This document shows positions 20,601-31,050 of a DNA stretch of 64,000 nt, one piece after another; positions within the stretch are counted from its first letter, which is position 1; each line of letters opens with the position of its first letter. The stretch spans positions 3,421,501 to 3,485,500 of the forward strand of contig WPIO01000019.1 in NCBI GenBank assembly GCA_009760855.2, given 5' to 3'. The translations under genes and the position numbers were made by a program. Source of the DNA: Cristatella mucedo (lineage: Eukaryota > Bryozoa > Phylactolaemata > Cristatellidae). The notes beneath the pieces are model-generated. The model saw only the letters and a list, made by a program, of their open reading frames with translations, did not search any database and was not told the DNA's origin.

Positions 20601-23600
20601 CGCCGAGCATTTGTTCTATCTTATCTTGATAAATTATCCGCAGAAGTAGAAAAATATATCCACTGTGTGCTAGAAATTTCTTGATGTCTTGTCAATCCAA
20701 GATGGCTATTAACTATCGTCCTACACAGCAATAACATAAACTAATTATATAGGTATAATTGTATAGTGTCATATCCGCTTAACCGTAATTAATTCAGGTT
20801 GTGGCAGAATGCGTACTATATGTGCGAGCCTGACGTCTGCATCGCGCCTAATGGCAAAATAAAAAATTTTCAAAATATCATTATCCTGACCGCAGAAGCA
20901 AAGCTGCTGTAAAACAACCATTTTCTATTTATTTCAAGCATAAGAGATTAGATAAGCCAACATACTACCAAAGGACAAAAAATAATTTTAAATCCGTCAA
21001 TAATTAATATTGTCACGTGGCATTTATGTACCGATACATGTTTGATCAAATGAAGCAAGACGTGTCCTCCGTCCTGGGCTTTCACAAGCAATGCAGCCCA
21101 TTCACGTATTGAGGTCCCCCGTAGTGCTATTTGGTAAAGTTATCACAAGTCATTTTCGAAAACCGTGGCCCAGTACAGTAGTTCACTGTCCCCTCGTGGC
21201 AAAACAGGAGCTTGGCAGCTTGAAGGGTATGACACACAGCAAACACAAGCCGTCATGCACTAAGACACAGAATTTTGTTTTGCATCCAACTTTCAGTAAA
21301 GAGCTAAAAAAAACTGGACACCACACATCTACACATTTCCGTGCCAACTTACTTTGGTATGATGTACGCCATTTCGTCAGATATTCCCTGGTTATCCACT
21401 ACGTAGAACATCTTCAGGCATGGCGCGTCCACCTTATTAAACATAGGAAAGCAGATCAATGCAGCAAGATGGAGAAATATAAAAGCCAGATCTTTTAAGA
21501 TGAAAGCGACACACCATAAATCAAGGTGCACTAACAAATCGATATACAAACAGAAAGTTTCATATTTCAGCGTTTCTTACTCGAAGAATATGGCCTCTGA
21601 CTGGGTGCACGGTTTCGTCACCGACCAGCTCAGCTGCTCCCAGTCCTGTGCAGTTAACAATGACGTCGCACTCGCCAGCAATCTGCAGCACACGATAGAG
21701 ACTTACTATCGGCTGCCCTGTCATACCCAAACGCTAGCAAATAAGACCAAGACGTTCACAACCCTGTCATACATATTACTTGAATTCGCTTTCCAGCGAA
21801 TGTGGGCTGGTCTTTTTATTTGTCAACAGGAGCTTTGATGCGACCTTTATCTGTGACACTGCAACACTAATGCTAATTAAAAGCTCTTTGCATAGAGTGC
21901 GAATTGGTAAAGCATGCTTTGCTGATGAAACATCAATCGACATTATCACATATTTACGGGGCCTGCTACCTCTTCCTAGGTGTTAAGTTAATCTAGACCT
22001 AGATCTGTGACTCCACAATGCGAATATTAAGTACAAGCTCTAGGTGGAAAGAATGAAAAGAATACTTATTCTCTGCAGACACTATCATCCAGGCTGAGTT
22101 AATAGAAATATAAAAAAGAGTGCTGGCGTAGCATTTAAATTTGTGCTCTGTTATAAGCTTTGGATAATGTAGTTGTAAAATTGAGACCAAATCTAGTAGG
22201 CGATTGCGTTGACTAGCTTTTGATTTTTCAATGTCTACATAGCAGGTGGACAATTAACTAAACTATGCAAACTGCAAGCTAGTCACAAAAAGGCCACGGG
22301 TTTACTATGCAGGTTTATCCTTGACTATGATAAGTTCCCAACTGTCATTATAGCCTAGACAGTCCATTAGCACACAAAGTACCCCCCTTGGTAAAATCCT
22401 ATCGGTGCCGCCGATATTTTAGGCTACTGACGAGACTATAATCATGCAGCTATAGCCAGACATAGTTCCAAGACAGCCTTACGATAGCGCCGACATATGA
22501 AATATATACTAGCAGACCCACGCGGCTAAAATAGTAAATAAAGCATGACTATAGGCAGCATATACCAGTAATTTCATTCATCTTCACGGGGTCATATTTA
22601 CTTATGCAAGTAGTTGAGAAGCCGAGCTTCTCAGCAGTGTTTTATGGAAAGCCAAGACCAGCAGCACACAAACTAAGGGAAATATGCAGCCAGAAGGCAT
22701 CAATGTGTGACATGATGCATGCAGTATGGCGATGATGCAGGCGAATGGCCAGATTAGGTCTACGAGCTTGACTAACCTAATACGTTAACTCTCACGCCTT
22801 GCTCTGACGGCAGATCATAGCTCACTATGATTGGGTTTCCTTATTGAGACTACGTGGCAACTTGCACGGAATCCTTGTGCAGTAGCCTCCTGGCAGATGG
22901 TCATTTCCACACAAACAACAATTCAATCGCATCGTTTGCAGACTAGATAATGAAAAGGAACTATGAAATGACCGAATAAATGAAATGGAGCCATGGGATG
23001 CACCGATCGGATAGTGACACTAGCTTCAGATTTCAGAAGTCTGTGGCAGTCTTTGATTCATTAAGAAGACATGAGAAAATCCAGAAACCAGTTGCATCTT
23101 TTATCAGACACACGAGAAAGAAACTGAGAATATTATCATGCAGATCGTGTCACTAGATTAACAGGTAAAGCAGGTTATCGGAAGTTATTATGTTATGTAG
23201 ATCGTTTTAAGCTAAGATTTTTGCTTCGTTTGCTGGTCATCTGGTTATCAGACACTATTATCTGCCAACAACGTTTCTCATGCCATCGTTGAACATTATA
23301 GTTTTCTGTCATAGCTTCATCTCAGGGAGCACTGCATGCTTACTCTGCATCACTGATACTGGCCTCTTGCAATGATGATTATGAGACCGGGACACTTATT
23401 AACTCACACTATTTCTCAGCTTAATGCAAATCCTGAAAGCTGAGAGTGTCAGGATTGGGCTCGGAATGACATGAATTGACCTCCTTGAGGTGAGGGTTGC
23501 AAGGCTAGAAGCAAGGGCCTCTGAGCTCTTTTGCCTTTATTCTGGGCTTCTGAGCATCGTTCATTTGGGAATGCCATGTGGCAAGCAATCACAGGGATGA

Positions 23601-26130
23601 CGAGTGCGAGAGGATCATCAAGGAGGACATTCATTCAGGGATAATGGAACATGACTGATAGTCAAGCCCCTGAGTGTGCTGTGTAGGAGCAGAGTGATAT
23701 GAGTGCATTTAGTCACGAGGAGCTTAAATGCACTCGCGAGCTGTGTAAAAAAACAATAGCTGATTTAACAGCCTCTTCTGTATAGCGATAGAAGAGCCTT
23801 GACGGCCATCACCACCACGTGCAGCGGCGATAAAGGATTGCCCACTGCTGGATTCAAATCCACGACCTCGGGACCAAGGTCGTGAAAAGCAACCACCTTA
23901 CCTAGTGTGCCATCACGGCTCACCGCATACTGCTCTCATTCCCTTTTGACTACGGTGCTGCTGTACAAGTAACTGTGCTGACGGTTCTAATACCTCTACG
24001 GAATCTCAACCGTAATCTTCTCTTTAATAGAGTCGTATCGAGTAGCCTAGTTTCATTTTAGTCGCAAGGGGTTGCTCAGGGCGGGGACCAGTAGCTTGCA
24101 AGGAATCGCCAGGAACGAGCCAGCAGATTCCACGTGGGCGACAACTGAGAAAAGGTGGTGCAATGAGAAAATGAAACTAGGGCTGCCACTACTCATAAGC
24201 ACGAGTATCCTGCTCGATCCCACCTGACAAGAGACACAGCGACCTGTCTCTCGTTGGACGGTGGTGGACCCCGGCGACGCCTTGGCAAGCTCGCTTGCTC
24301 GCAGGCGACCGGCAGATCGGGAAGCTCGATGCTGCCAGCAGCGAAATACGAGTGGGCGTGGCCCGGTTCGGACAGAAACTTGCGTGCGAAGCTGGCTAAA
24401 TAGAGCCGGTACCGTGGCCCAGAGACAGCCTATTTGGTAAAGTTATCACAAGTCATTTTCGAAAACCGTGGCCCAGTACAGTAGTTCACTGTCCCCTCGT
24501 GGCAAAACAGGAGCTTGGCAGCTTGAAGAGTATGACACACAGCAACCACAAGCCGTCATGCACTAAGACACAGAATTTTGAAACCAAGCGATAGCCTCGT
24601 TACCTCGTTCAACGATAGCACTTTTCGAGGACCTCGGAGTATGCCGCCCGCTTGCACGAATCTTCAACGAAAATACAATAAGCCTACTCAGTGCGGCTAA
24701 GCAAACGAAATATTCTTTCATACCTTCCAGGCTTGCTTCTGTTTGCCCGAATTACGGTGCACGAACGAGGCAAGCTAAGTGGTAAGAGAATAAACAAAGA
24801 GAAGTGCCGGGCAGGGCGGCGGTCGGTGTGGCTAACAAAGTGCCCTGGGCGGCTGGCAGGACTAGCCATACTGCTGGGACACTTGCAGCAGAGCACGGAC
24901 CGATAGGTCAAAGGACGGCCTCTAGCAGAGACTGATTTCACATTTCGCGAGCGCACATTGACTGCCTACTGCTAGATTGCAAAAGCAACCGGCGGTCATC
25001 CGAACGGCCATGGAGGGCGGCGGCTGATACAGCGACTGTGCTAACTAAACCGGCCAGTCGCAGGGTGTGAAACAGCTACACACTCAAGCTGCATTCTGCT
25101 TCGTTAATCTTCCAACGTCTGCACACATTTTACGCATTTTGCTTACTGAAAAAAGACACATCTGCTTAGAATGGCTGCGTCTGTAAACATAACATTGGCT
25201 GTCTCTACAAGCGAAGCATTTCAAACGTATGCATTGGTGCTAAGGAATGAGGGACATTATTGCGGCCATAGGAGATTGCCTGTTACGACTATTCATCGAG
25301 AGGAGAATTGTTTACCCTTGCCAGCGCTGCTCGGCAGGCAGCGTGTGTTAATTTGGCTACGAGGGCTACTAGCGGAAGAAGCCGGCTAGCGGAAGAAGCC
25401 GGCTAGCGAAGCTTGTCACGATGCTACATTACCTTTCCTGCAGGCCCGGAATGTATTTTCGCCCTTCGCAGATAAAGGTTGTGAAAAAGCACCCATACCT
25501 GCAAATAAGCAACATAAATACGAGTTGCCCAGAATGCGAAAAGCTGGTTGTATGCTGCCCTGAAATGAAAGGCAGGGGATTTTGTTAAGGCTTTCGTTAT
25601 GCTTGCTACCGCCGAGATGGCACACTAGGTAAGGCGGTTGCTTTCACGACCTCGGTCCCGAGGTCGAGGGTTCGATTCCTGCAGTGGGCGATTCTTTATC
25701 GCCACTGCAAGCGGTGGTAATAGCCGTAAAGGCTCTTCTGTCGCTGTACAAAAAGAGGCTGTTTAATCAGCTAGGATTTTTTTCAACATAAGCCTTGAGC
25801 ACATTCTAGCAATGATCGGGATGGGTTGATTCGTAAAACTGAAGCCACGCCTTGTGACAGACCGTTGCACAGTTGTCCTAGAACGCGAGCTTTGAGGTAG
25901 CAGGTGACAACCGACTACGTTTTACCGTTTTTTCTTTTAGCTCAGCTCTTCACATAATGCCAGTAGAGCACGTGAATCCCGCCAGTAGAGCCGGCGCTGA
26001 GCGGTGGCTCACCCGGCCTGGAATGCAGCGAATTCCTTCAGCTCTTCGTCCGCCAGCACACGGAAGTTCTTGACGATCTCGGCCCAGAAGGGTTTCTTAA
26101 AGCGTATAAAGATATATTTGAGGCGAGCGA

Positions 26131-26203
<73 letters not shown>

Positions 26204-29200
26204 AATTTTGACTTCGCAGCATTACGTACATTACGTTTACATTACATTATGTGTGCATTAAAGCAGGTACGGTCTAAATGCACTGTGTTTACCAGTGAAA
26301 CCCGTACGTTCAGCAGTGAAACCGGAACGTTCCGCTAGAACGCTCATTTAAACAGCAGAGTAACGTCATGCCGTTGCCGCTCCACGAAACCATTCAAATG
26401 GTTCAGCCAGATCAGCTTAATAACGGAGGCTAGCGTAGTCCGAACGAATTGGCAGCCATGAAAAGTTCGGGCCGAATAGGGTAGAATTCCACGGATCGCA
26501 CGTGAGGAGGCTTCGTTGTAGGGCGCACATTCATTTTCGCTCCACAGTTTCGCCCCTCTTTCTTAACAGAGCAGTTCACAGGAATTTTACCTGCTGCACG
26601 AGAGCGACGCCTAGAGGATTAGGTTGGAAGCCAGACTCAATTTAGCCGACAGCTGGTTGCTAGTTTTCATTTTCGGTATCCCAAATAATTGTACTGTCCA
26701 CGCAGGAGTGAGACTATTTCCAAAAAATAGGTAAGTTTTTAAAAATGAACGCAGCTCACATGCAACATCTCGACTCCAGGCTCCTTGCTCTGACTCCGTC
26801 GACTGGACGCCTAAGACCGACTTAGCAATTTCACGGACCTATCTATAGATATGTTTAGCGTTGCTGCGACAGACTTATTGAACTCCACCGGGCTGGGCAC
26901 TAATCAGGTGGCTTACCTCATCCGGCCTCTTGACCAGGAAACTGTATCCTGAAATGGGAAAGACGCCTCTCTTGTGCCCTTCGTCGGACTTGGAAATATC
27001 GTCCAAGTGCTTCCAAGTGCCAGAGCACCATCGCCTGGAAAGATGCAAAAGGGATCAGTGCACGGCTTAGTGAACCGTGGGCGGCCGCAGGGGGGGGGGG
27101 GGTTGGTAATGCAATTACGCGAGGATATTACCGAGATGTAGCGACCGAGTGTGCCTCGTTTGGTTCGCTTGAAAGTATGAAAGCTGCTCGTCGGCATCTA
27201 ATTTATCAACTTCTGCGACGCCATTCAAGGCACTGACGGGAATTTACTACGTGCAGGTGGCCACCGCCGGCGGATATGTGGGGGGGGGGCTAGGGATTGG
27301 CGCCGCCGCCCATTGATTGAGCGCATGTGCTTTTTTGCGTCTCCTACAGGCCGGCGTACCATAGAAGAGGCGACTGGCGGCGGAGTGGTGGGGGCGAGGG
27401 AGTGGTAGGTTCGGTGAACGAGCGCCGTCGGTCGCTTCATTTTTTCCGAGCCTCTTCAACGTTACCCGGGAGGGCCATCGGTGCACTCCCGGCGGCGTCT
27501 CTGCGAACCGCTGCCGCGCGGCGGCGATTCGCATCTCGAGGCCGCGAGAACCACCCGAGCAAATCCCAATCTTGAAAGGCAAGTGAAAGCTTACCCTCGC
27601 TAGCGTCGCGAAATGGGCGCCCTCGCTCCGCGCCCTCGCTTGCTCCGCCACCTCGCCCCTCGCTGCATCGAACCCTTTCGCTAAACCCGGCTGCGCCGGC
27701 TGAGCGCCCGCGCGCGCAAGTAGGTTCGAGCGCGTCTGAGAATGAGTGGGGCGTTCATAAGACTGCACGAGACCTTAGCGTATCCCGATTCCAGTGAAAT
27801 GCGCCGCTTAGCCGAGCTGGTTTGGTCCAGCGGTTAAGGTGCCCGCCCAGACCAAGGTGTGGCTGAGGTCGGGGGCTCGAGCCCCGAGACACATATGAAG
27901 CACCTGAATAGAGATTAAGTTCTCTTGGGGCGCTATACAAATGAATTATATTATTAAATTTTTTTTTAATAGCAACACAAACGGCATTGCAGTGTCCGCG
28001 GGCCCTTCCTGCGAAGGCCAGAAGTTTCAAAAAACGCCAGAGCTTCGACTAGGAGGGCAGGGGCGGGGCACGTGGTGCCGGACTCGGGCCGCTGAAAAAA
28101 TTGAGCTGCTTCGGGCTGCTTCGAGCGCGTAGGCTCGGGGAGCAATGCGACGGATGCTGCGCGACGCTCCAACATTCGACAGCCGGAGAATGCTCGCGGG
28201 GGCGCTGTAATCCATCGCCTAGGGAGGAGTGTGATAGAACGATCAGCCGCCGCCGGCGCGCCGGGAACGTCATTCTTTTAGCAGGCCTCCGAACGCTACT
28301 ACCGCCGACCGAGAGTGCTCACTTCCTGCCAGAGCGATTGCCCGTGAAATCGAGGAGGATGCGTGGCTTATGCGCCCTTAGCGAGAAGTATAGGCAGCTC
28401 GCGGGAATATGGATACCCATTTCGCCGAAAAGGATATTCATGTTCTAGTAAGTCGCCCGCCGACGCCGAGAAACGGTGGCCGCTGCTTGCGAAAGATGAC
28501 TCGTGCGAGCTGTGCGCTAGGTTACTAACGATCGCTGTGCGGTTCGAAGGTTCGCGGGAGCTGGATGATGGCGCGGCCCGGCGCCCTCCTCAGCTCCTAC
28601 GCTCGGGCGACTGTCGCCAAACCGGCCGCGAGAGCTAACGCCTGGCGTCGAAGACTGCGCGACCGAGGCGTCGATATCGCTCTGGCATGCGATATAGTTC
28701 GCCGACCGTCGATGCTAGCTAGTGGGAGGGGGCGGGGCGGGGAGGGGCGGGCGGCCAAAGGGTACGACGTACGGGAAGCAGTCGCCGGAGCGTCCGGATG
28801 TTCGTCCGCCCTTTGCCCCATCTACGGCGCGACGAACTATGCTCTCGACGAGGGACCGCTGGGCGCTATTTCTACGACGGTTTTTAAGCAGCTCTGGCTT
28901 CCGGAGATCATTTGACCGCTTACCATTCGATCATGCTTCCTATGCATCGAATGTGAAGTGCCTAGAAAGAGATTGAGTTCTTCAAGGACGCTATCGCAAA
29001 TGTAGTTGCTATTACTATTATTTTGAGTACACACACCGAGTTTCGTGCTAAGCCCGTATACTCGATAAACGAAACGGCCGTGCAGGGAGTACAGTGCCCT
29101 ACGCCGCCTCGAATATATATATATAAAGTCCTTCTACATAAAGATTTCGCATCGCCGAGGCGTGTTTACGCATTCGTGCAGGAATGCGTACAGAAAGAAA

Positions 29201-30873
29201 GCGAGGCCATCGGATAAATGCTGGCAGGGCTAACGACATCGAGGCTGACTGTCATTATACAAGTAAGGCTGTGGAGGTTCACAGTACAGCCCGCTCTCTC
29301 TCGTCCGCCTCTGTGGCATCTAATTTCTGTTGCGTTCGGCTAGTTCAAGCTGCTCGCTGACATGTAATGTAATCTATCTCCGTAACCCCACAAAGTCATA
29401 AAGACCATGTGCACAATTTTTTCAGTAAAGAAGGCTGAAAACTTTTCGGCTGAGCCCTTAATATCTGGGGAGTCAGACCTCACAGCATTGGCCAGTAAAT
29501 GGTTTACTGTCACAACATGGAGTGATAAAGCGAATTTCCGTCCCGTATTGCGTTGGGCCCTGCATCCCGCATAGCTGTGGGACCTACATCCGGCAGAACT
29601 TTCGGTTGTCGAAAGCCGGCGCGTAGCGCCCCGGGGCAGAGCCAGGAGCTACCTCGTTGAAATCCGGCTGCGATATCGTTAAGCTTGACCTTCCCGAGCC
29701 AGCCAATGACAGCGGACCGCAAAAGAGACGGCAAAAGAGTACTTTTTCACGGGAAATTCCGGATGGACCAATGCCACCGGTTCGGAGCGAGTCGAATAGG
29801 TAAGTTACGGGCTGAACCTTGACATTAACCGAGCCAGTTACTCACAGCAGGAGGCATGCCTATTCTCTGGGGGCGTGCCAGCCGATGCACCGTGGCGCCC
29901 GTACGAGAAAGTGAAAGGGCTGCCGAATCGCAGCTCTCCAAACCAACCGGGCGGCGCGCTCCCTACGAGGAACGAGCCGCCCACAACGAACGTTTCGCCG
30001 GGTCGAGCAAGGTCGAGGATAAGCCCCCCTTACAAAGTTAAAAACTCCCCTTAATGAATTGCTCCTGGCTACCTCTTAATGCGGGCCAGCAGCTCCCGCG
30101 TCGCCCTGTGCGTGGGCACACCGATGTCGGGCCGCCCAAGTGCACGAGACTGATTATCGGACGAAGCTTCCCGGCTACTCCGCGAATTAAACTCAGACCA
30201 GCTAAAGCTCTTATTCGGCGGCAGCCGAGGCAGGAGAGGTAAACTCGAGGTAGGATTCCTCCTTGGCTTACTACAGGGTTCGCCTCTGGCGAGGCAGCTA
30301 TCCACTCACATCAGTGAAGGAAAGCAGAAACAGTGGGAGCGAGAGTCGCCCGGCGACAGGCGACGCGCGCCATTCCTGGCGTCGTCCGATTCGAAGTCGA
30401 TCGCAATCGCTCTGGATTACGGCGTCAGCAGCGCCGATGCGCTTCCCCAGGAGAGCAGACGCTAGTCAGCTGAGCGTCAGCGACGGCTCTCGCGCCTCCG
30501 CTCTCGGCGAATCCGCCCGCTCTGGCTCTCGCAGCGGCTTGGACGAGCCAGCTCAGGCAGCGCAAGTGCCGCCGATCGGCTAATCGCGAGCCACACGGGA
30601 AGCGCTGACACGAGCGACCTAATTAGCCGGGCTCGGCCGGCGGACCGAACCAAGTCGGGACGCCGCCCGCCGCACTTACAGCAGCTCTTCGCGGGAATTG
30701 TCACCCGCGATGTACGGCTCCCAGAGGCCGGCCGCTCCGTCGCCGGTCGTGTCGGGAGTGAACTTGTCCGAAACTACCGTGACCTGAACGTCCTTGAGCT
30801 CCGTTATTAGTCGGTAGGCCGTCGACAGGCCGATGATGCCGGCCCCAACGACCGTTACCTTAGTGCCCGCCAT
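17583..30873 (-). CDS. DDO: D-aspartate / D-amino-acid oxidase family, tandem copy A (10 coding exons)
   Basis: FAD-dependent oxidase that deaminates D-amino acids to 2-oxo acids, NH3 and H2O2. Exons: 30680-30873, 26917-27034, 26013-26095, 25433-25498, 24604-24661, 21581-21682, 21353-21432, 19026-19143, 18738-18836 and 17583-17684; total 1020 nt, 339 aa plus TAA. Visible features: the dinucleotide-binding motif VVGAGIIG at residues 8-15; [14 protein letters not shown] at 36-49, typical of the family; VNCTGLGAAEL in exon 6; YIIP then VVLGGTRQ across exons 7-8; TGLRP at 282-286 with Arg285, expected to hold the substrate carboxylate; and the family signature [11 protein letters not shown]...WGCA in exon 10. 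The LGGTRQ loop, Arg included, favours D-aspartate oxidase over D-amino-acid oxidase, but YIIP looks more like the latter. The C-terminus ESA is not a peroxisomal signal. A longer start at 31050 is possible. Confidence 0.94.
18352..18510 (-). mobile_element. SINE family 1
   Basis: Full-length antisense copy. On the minus strand it reads a tRNA-like head with B box GGGTTCGAATCC, then the body with GCCACTGCAAG-type inverted segment and the end TTTAATCAGCT. Lies in the last intron of oxidase A. Confidence 0.8.
18738..18836 (-). CDS. DDO: Oxidase A coding exon 9
   Basis: Residues 274-306. HANIVERWTGLRPARYKVRL, including the invariant Arg of GLRP. Acceptor TTATAG|CAT, donor AAG|GTCAGT (weaker). 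Confidence 0.94.
18837..19025. other. Short intron 8 of oxidase A
   Basis: 189-nt intron, the shortest in this gene. No additional signal seen. Confidence 0.7.
19026..19143 (-). CDS. DDO: Oxidase A coding exon 8
   Basis: Residues 234-273. NSDNVVLGGTRQVNNWSVES, with Arg244 at the place aligned by eye with human DDO Arg237. Acceptor TTGCAG|C, donor CAG|GTAGGC. Confidence 0.94.
20168..20256 (+). mobile_element. tRNA-like SINE head
   Basis: TGGCCCAACAGGCAAGGTG (A-box region) and GTGGGTTCGGGTCC (B box) with the CGACCGAGGTCGTGGG stem shared with the other SINE heads. The 3' body is not recognisable. Confidence 0.6.
21127..21277. repeat. 151-bp duplicated segment, copy 1
   Basis: Matches 24430-24580 in the same orientation over the full 151 bases, with two mismatches by eye. 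Not a SINE or LINE of the types seen here. Has no obvious terminal inverted repeats. Confidence 0.85.
21353..21432 (-). CDS. DDO: Oxidase A coding exon 7
   Basis: Residues 208-233, VDAPCLKMFYVVDNQG then MAYIIP. Acceptor AATAAG|GTG, donor CCAAA|GTAAGT, phase 2. Confidence 0.94.
21581..21682 (-). CDS. DDO: Oxidase A coding exon 6
   Basis: Residues 174-207. CDVIVNCTGLGAAELVGD and HPVRGHILR, the second FAD-contacting block. Acceptor CTGCAG|ATT, donor CGA|GTAAGA. Confidence 0.96.
23756..23919 (-). mobile_element. SINE family 1
   Basis: Antisense full-length copy: AGCTGATTTAACAGCC end, GCCATCACCACC body, and head with GGATTTGAATCCAGCAG-type B box and CCTTACCTAGTGTGCCATC A-box end. Confidence 0.8.
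24430..24580. repeat. 151-bp duplicated segment, copy 2
   Basis: Second copy of the 21127-21277 segment. It ends only 23 bases from the exon 5 donor (24603) of oxidase A, inside intron 5. Confidence 0.85.
24604..24661 (-). CDS. DDO: Oxidase A coding exon 5
   Basis: Residues 154-173, RFVQAGGILRGPRKVLSLNE. One codon longer than in copy B and much diverged from it. Donor GAG|GTAACG. The acceptor TTGAAG|A resembles that of copy B exon 5. Confidence 0.85.
25373..25407. repeat. Short tandem duplication
   Basis: AGCGGAAGAAGCCGGCT occurs twice head to tail, about 25 bases beyond the exon 4 donor of oxidase A. Confidence 0.8.
25433..25498 (-). CDS. DDO: Oxidase A coding exon 4
   Basis: Residues 132-153, [20 protein letters not shown]. 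Acceptor TTGCAG|GTATGG, donor AAAG|GTAATG, phase 2. Confidence 0.94.
25611..25783 (+). mobile_element. SINE family 1 (well-preserved copy)
   Basis: tRNA-derived head: GATGGCACACTAGGTAAGG (A box), CCTCGGTCCCGAGGTCGAGG stem-loop and GGTTCGATTCC (perfect B box). Body has GCCACTGCAAGCGGTGGTAA and ends TTTAATCAGCTAGG plus T-run. Suitable as the reference copy of the family in this window. Confidence 0.88.
26013..26095 (-). CDS. DDO: Oxidase A coding exon 3
   Basis: Residues 105-131, [20 protein letters not shown]. Acceptor TTTAAG|AAA, donor GCCGG|GTGAGC, phase 2. Confidence 0.95.
26134..26201. repeat. (GA)34 / (CT)34 microsatellite beside a splice acceptor
   Basis: About 34 uninterrupted GA units. 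On the transcribed minus strand this is a CT tract ending 38 nt before the exon 3 acceptor of oxidase A. Confidence 0.95.
26917..27034 (-). CDS. DDO: Oxidase A coding exon 2
   Basis: Residues 65-104. Contains GVFPISGYSFLVKRPDE. Acceptor TTCCAG|G, donor GAG|GTAAGC. Same length (118 nt) and phase as in copy B. Confidence 0.95.
27817..27969 (+). mobile_element. SINE family 2 (well-preserved copy)
   Basis: Head: TGGTCCAGCGGTTAAGG (A box) and GGGGCTCGAGCCCCG (B box). Then GAAGCACCTGAATAGAGATT, AAGTTCTCTTGGGGCGCTAT and an ATTATTAAATT end. The last part matches the 3' end of the LINE family at 37210-37280. Confidence 0.88.
28925..29025 (+). mobile_element. LINE 3'-end fragment
   Basis: CATTCGATCATG...GAATGTGAAGTGCCTAGAAAGAGATTGAG and AAGGACGCTAT plus ATTATT tail: the 3' untranslated end of the LINE family seen at 36.1-37.3 kb, with no coding part. 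Confidence 0.75.
30680..30873 (-). CDS. DDO: Oxidase A coding exon 1
   Basis: Residues 1-64 plus two bases. Rossmann GAGIIG motif, [20 protein letters not shown]. Donor CTGCT|GTAAGT. The frame stays open upstream to 31062, with another ATG at 31050. Confidence 0.95.
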
Positions 30874-31050
30874 GCTCGAGGTCGGCGCTACGTAGGTCCT
30901 GCGTCCGGAAGCGTGGACAGCAACGGCGGCGGTGCTAGCAGACGCGAACGCGACGTGTGGGGCGAGCGAACCGATCTGCTGGCAGCAGCGAGAACGAGCA
31001 AAGCTGCCACTAATCGACGACGGGCACCTGCTTAACCGAACGGCAAACAT
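30874..31050 (-). other. Candidate N-terminal leader extension of oxidase A
   Basis: In-frame 59-codon extension from the ATG at 31050 to the conserved start. It has no Asp or Glu, six Arg and many Ser and Ala (for example MFAVRLSRCPSSISGSFARS), the composition of a mitochondrial presequence. A TGA closes the frame four codons upstream of that ATG. Whether the mRNA includes it is unknown. Confidence 0.4.

Larger units (their letters stand above)
19144..21352. other. Intron 7 of oxidase A
   Basis: Contains a tRNA-like SINE head (20168-20256) and one copy of a 151-bp duplicated segment (21127-21277). A 146-codon open frame at 19818-20258 (+) ends inside the SINE head and has no recognisable domain. 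Confidence 0.6.
21683..24603. other. Intron 5 of oxidase A
   Basis: Mostly AT-rich non-coding sequence. It holds a SINE family 1 copy (23756-23919) and the second 151-bp repeat. The stretch 24061-24430 is GC-rich and unassigned. Confidence 0.6.
27035..30679. other. Intron 1 of oxidase A, with CpG-rich island
   Basis: The 27.2-31.1 kb interval is GC- and CpG-rich and surrounds exon 1, as expected of a promoter-linked island. It contains two poly-G tracts (27090-27102 and 27280-27289), a SINE family 2 copy (27817-27969) and a LINE 3' tail (28925-29025). Long open frames on both strands here (up to 173 codons) have no domain and follow from base composition. Confidence 0.55.

Noticed and set aside
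25611-25783. Possible tRNA genes (this copy and the similar ones at 49906, 27817 and 51322)
   Set aside because: A and B boxes are present but there is no paired acceptor stem with a discriminator end. The same heads are repeated and fused to SINE bodies.
26004-26204. 66-codon frame ending in Arg-Glu repeats
   Set aside because: It is the antisense of oxidase A exon 3 running into the GA microsatellite.
27247-27768. 173-codon minus-strand frame, the longest in the window
   Set aside because: It lies in the CpG-rich island where all frames are open. Low-complexity Pro/Arg/Ala composition, no domain, and opposite-strand frames of similar length.
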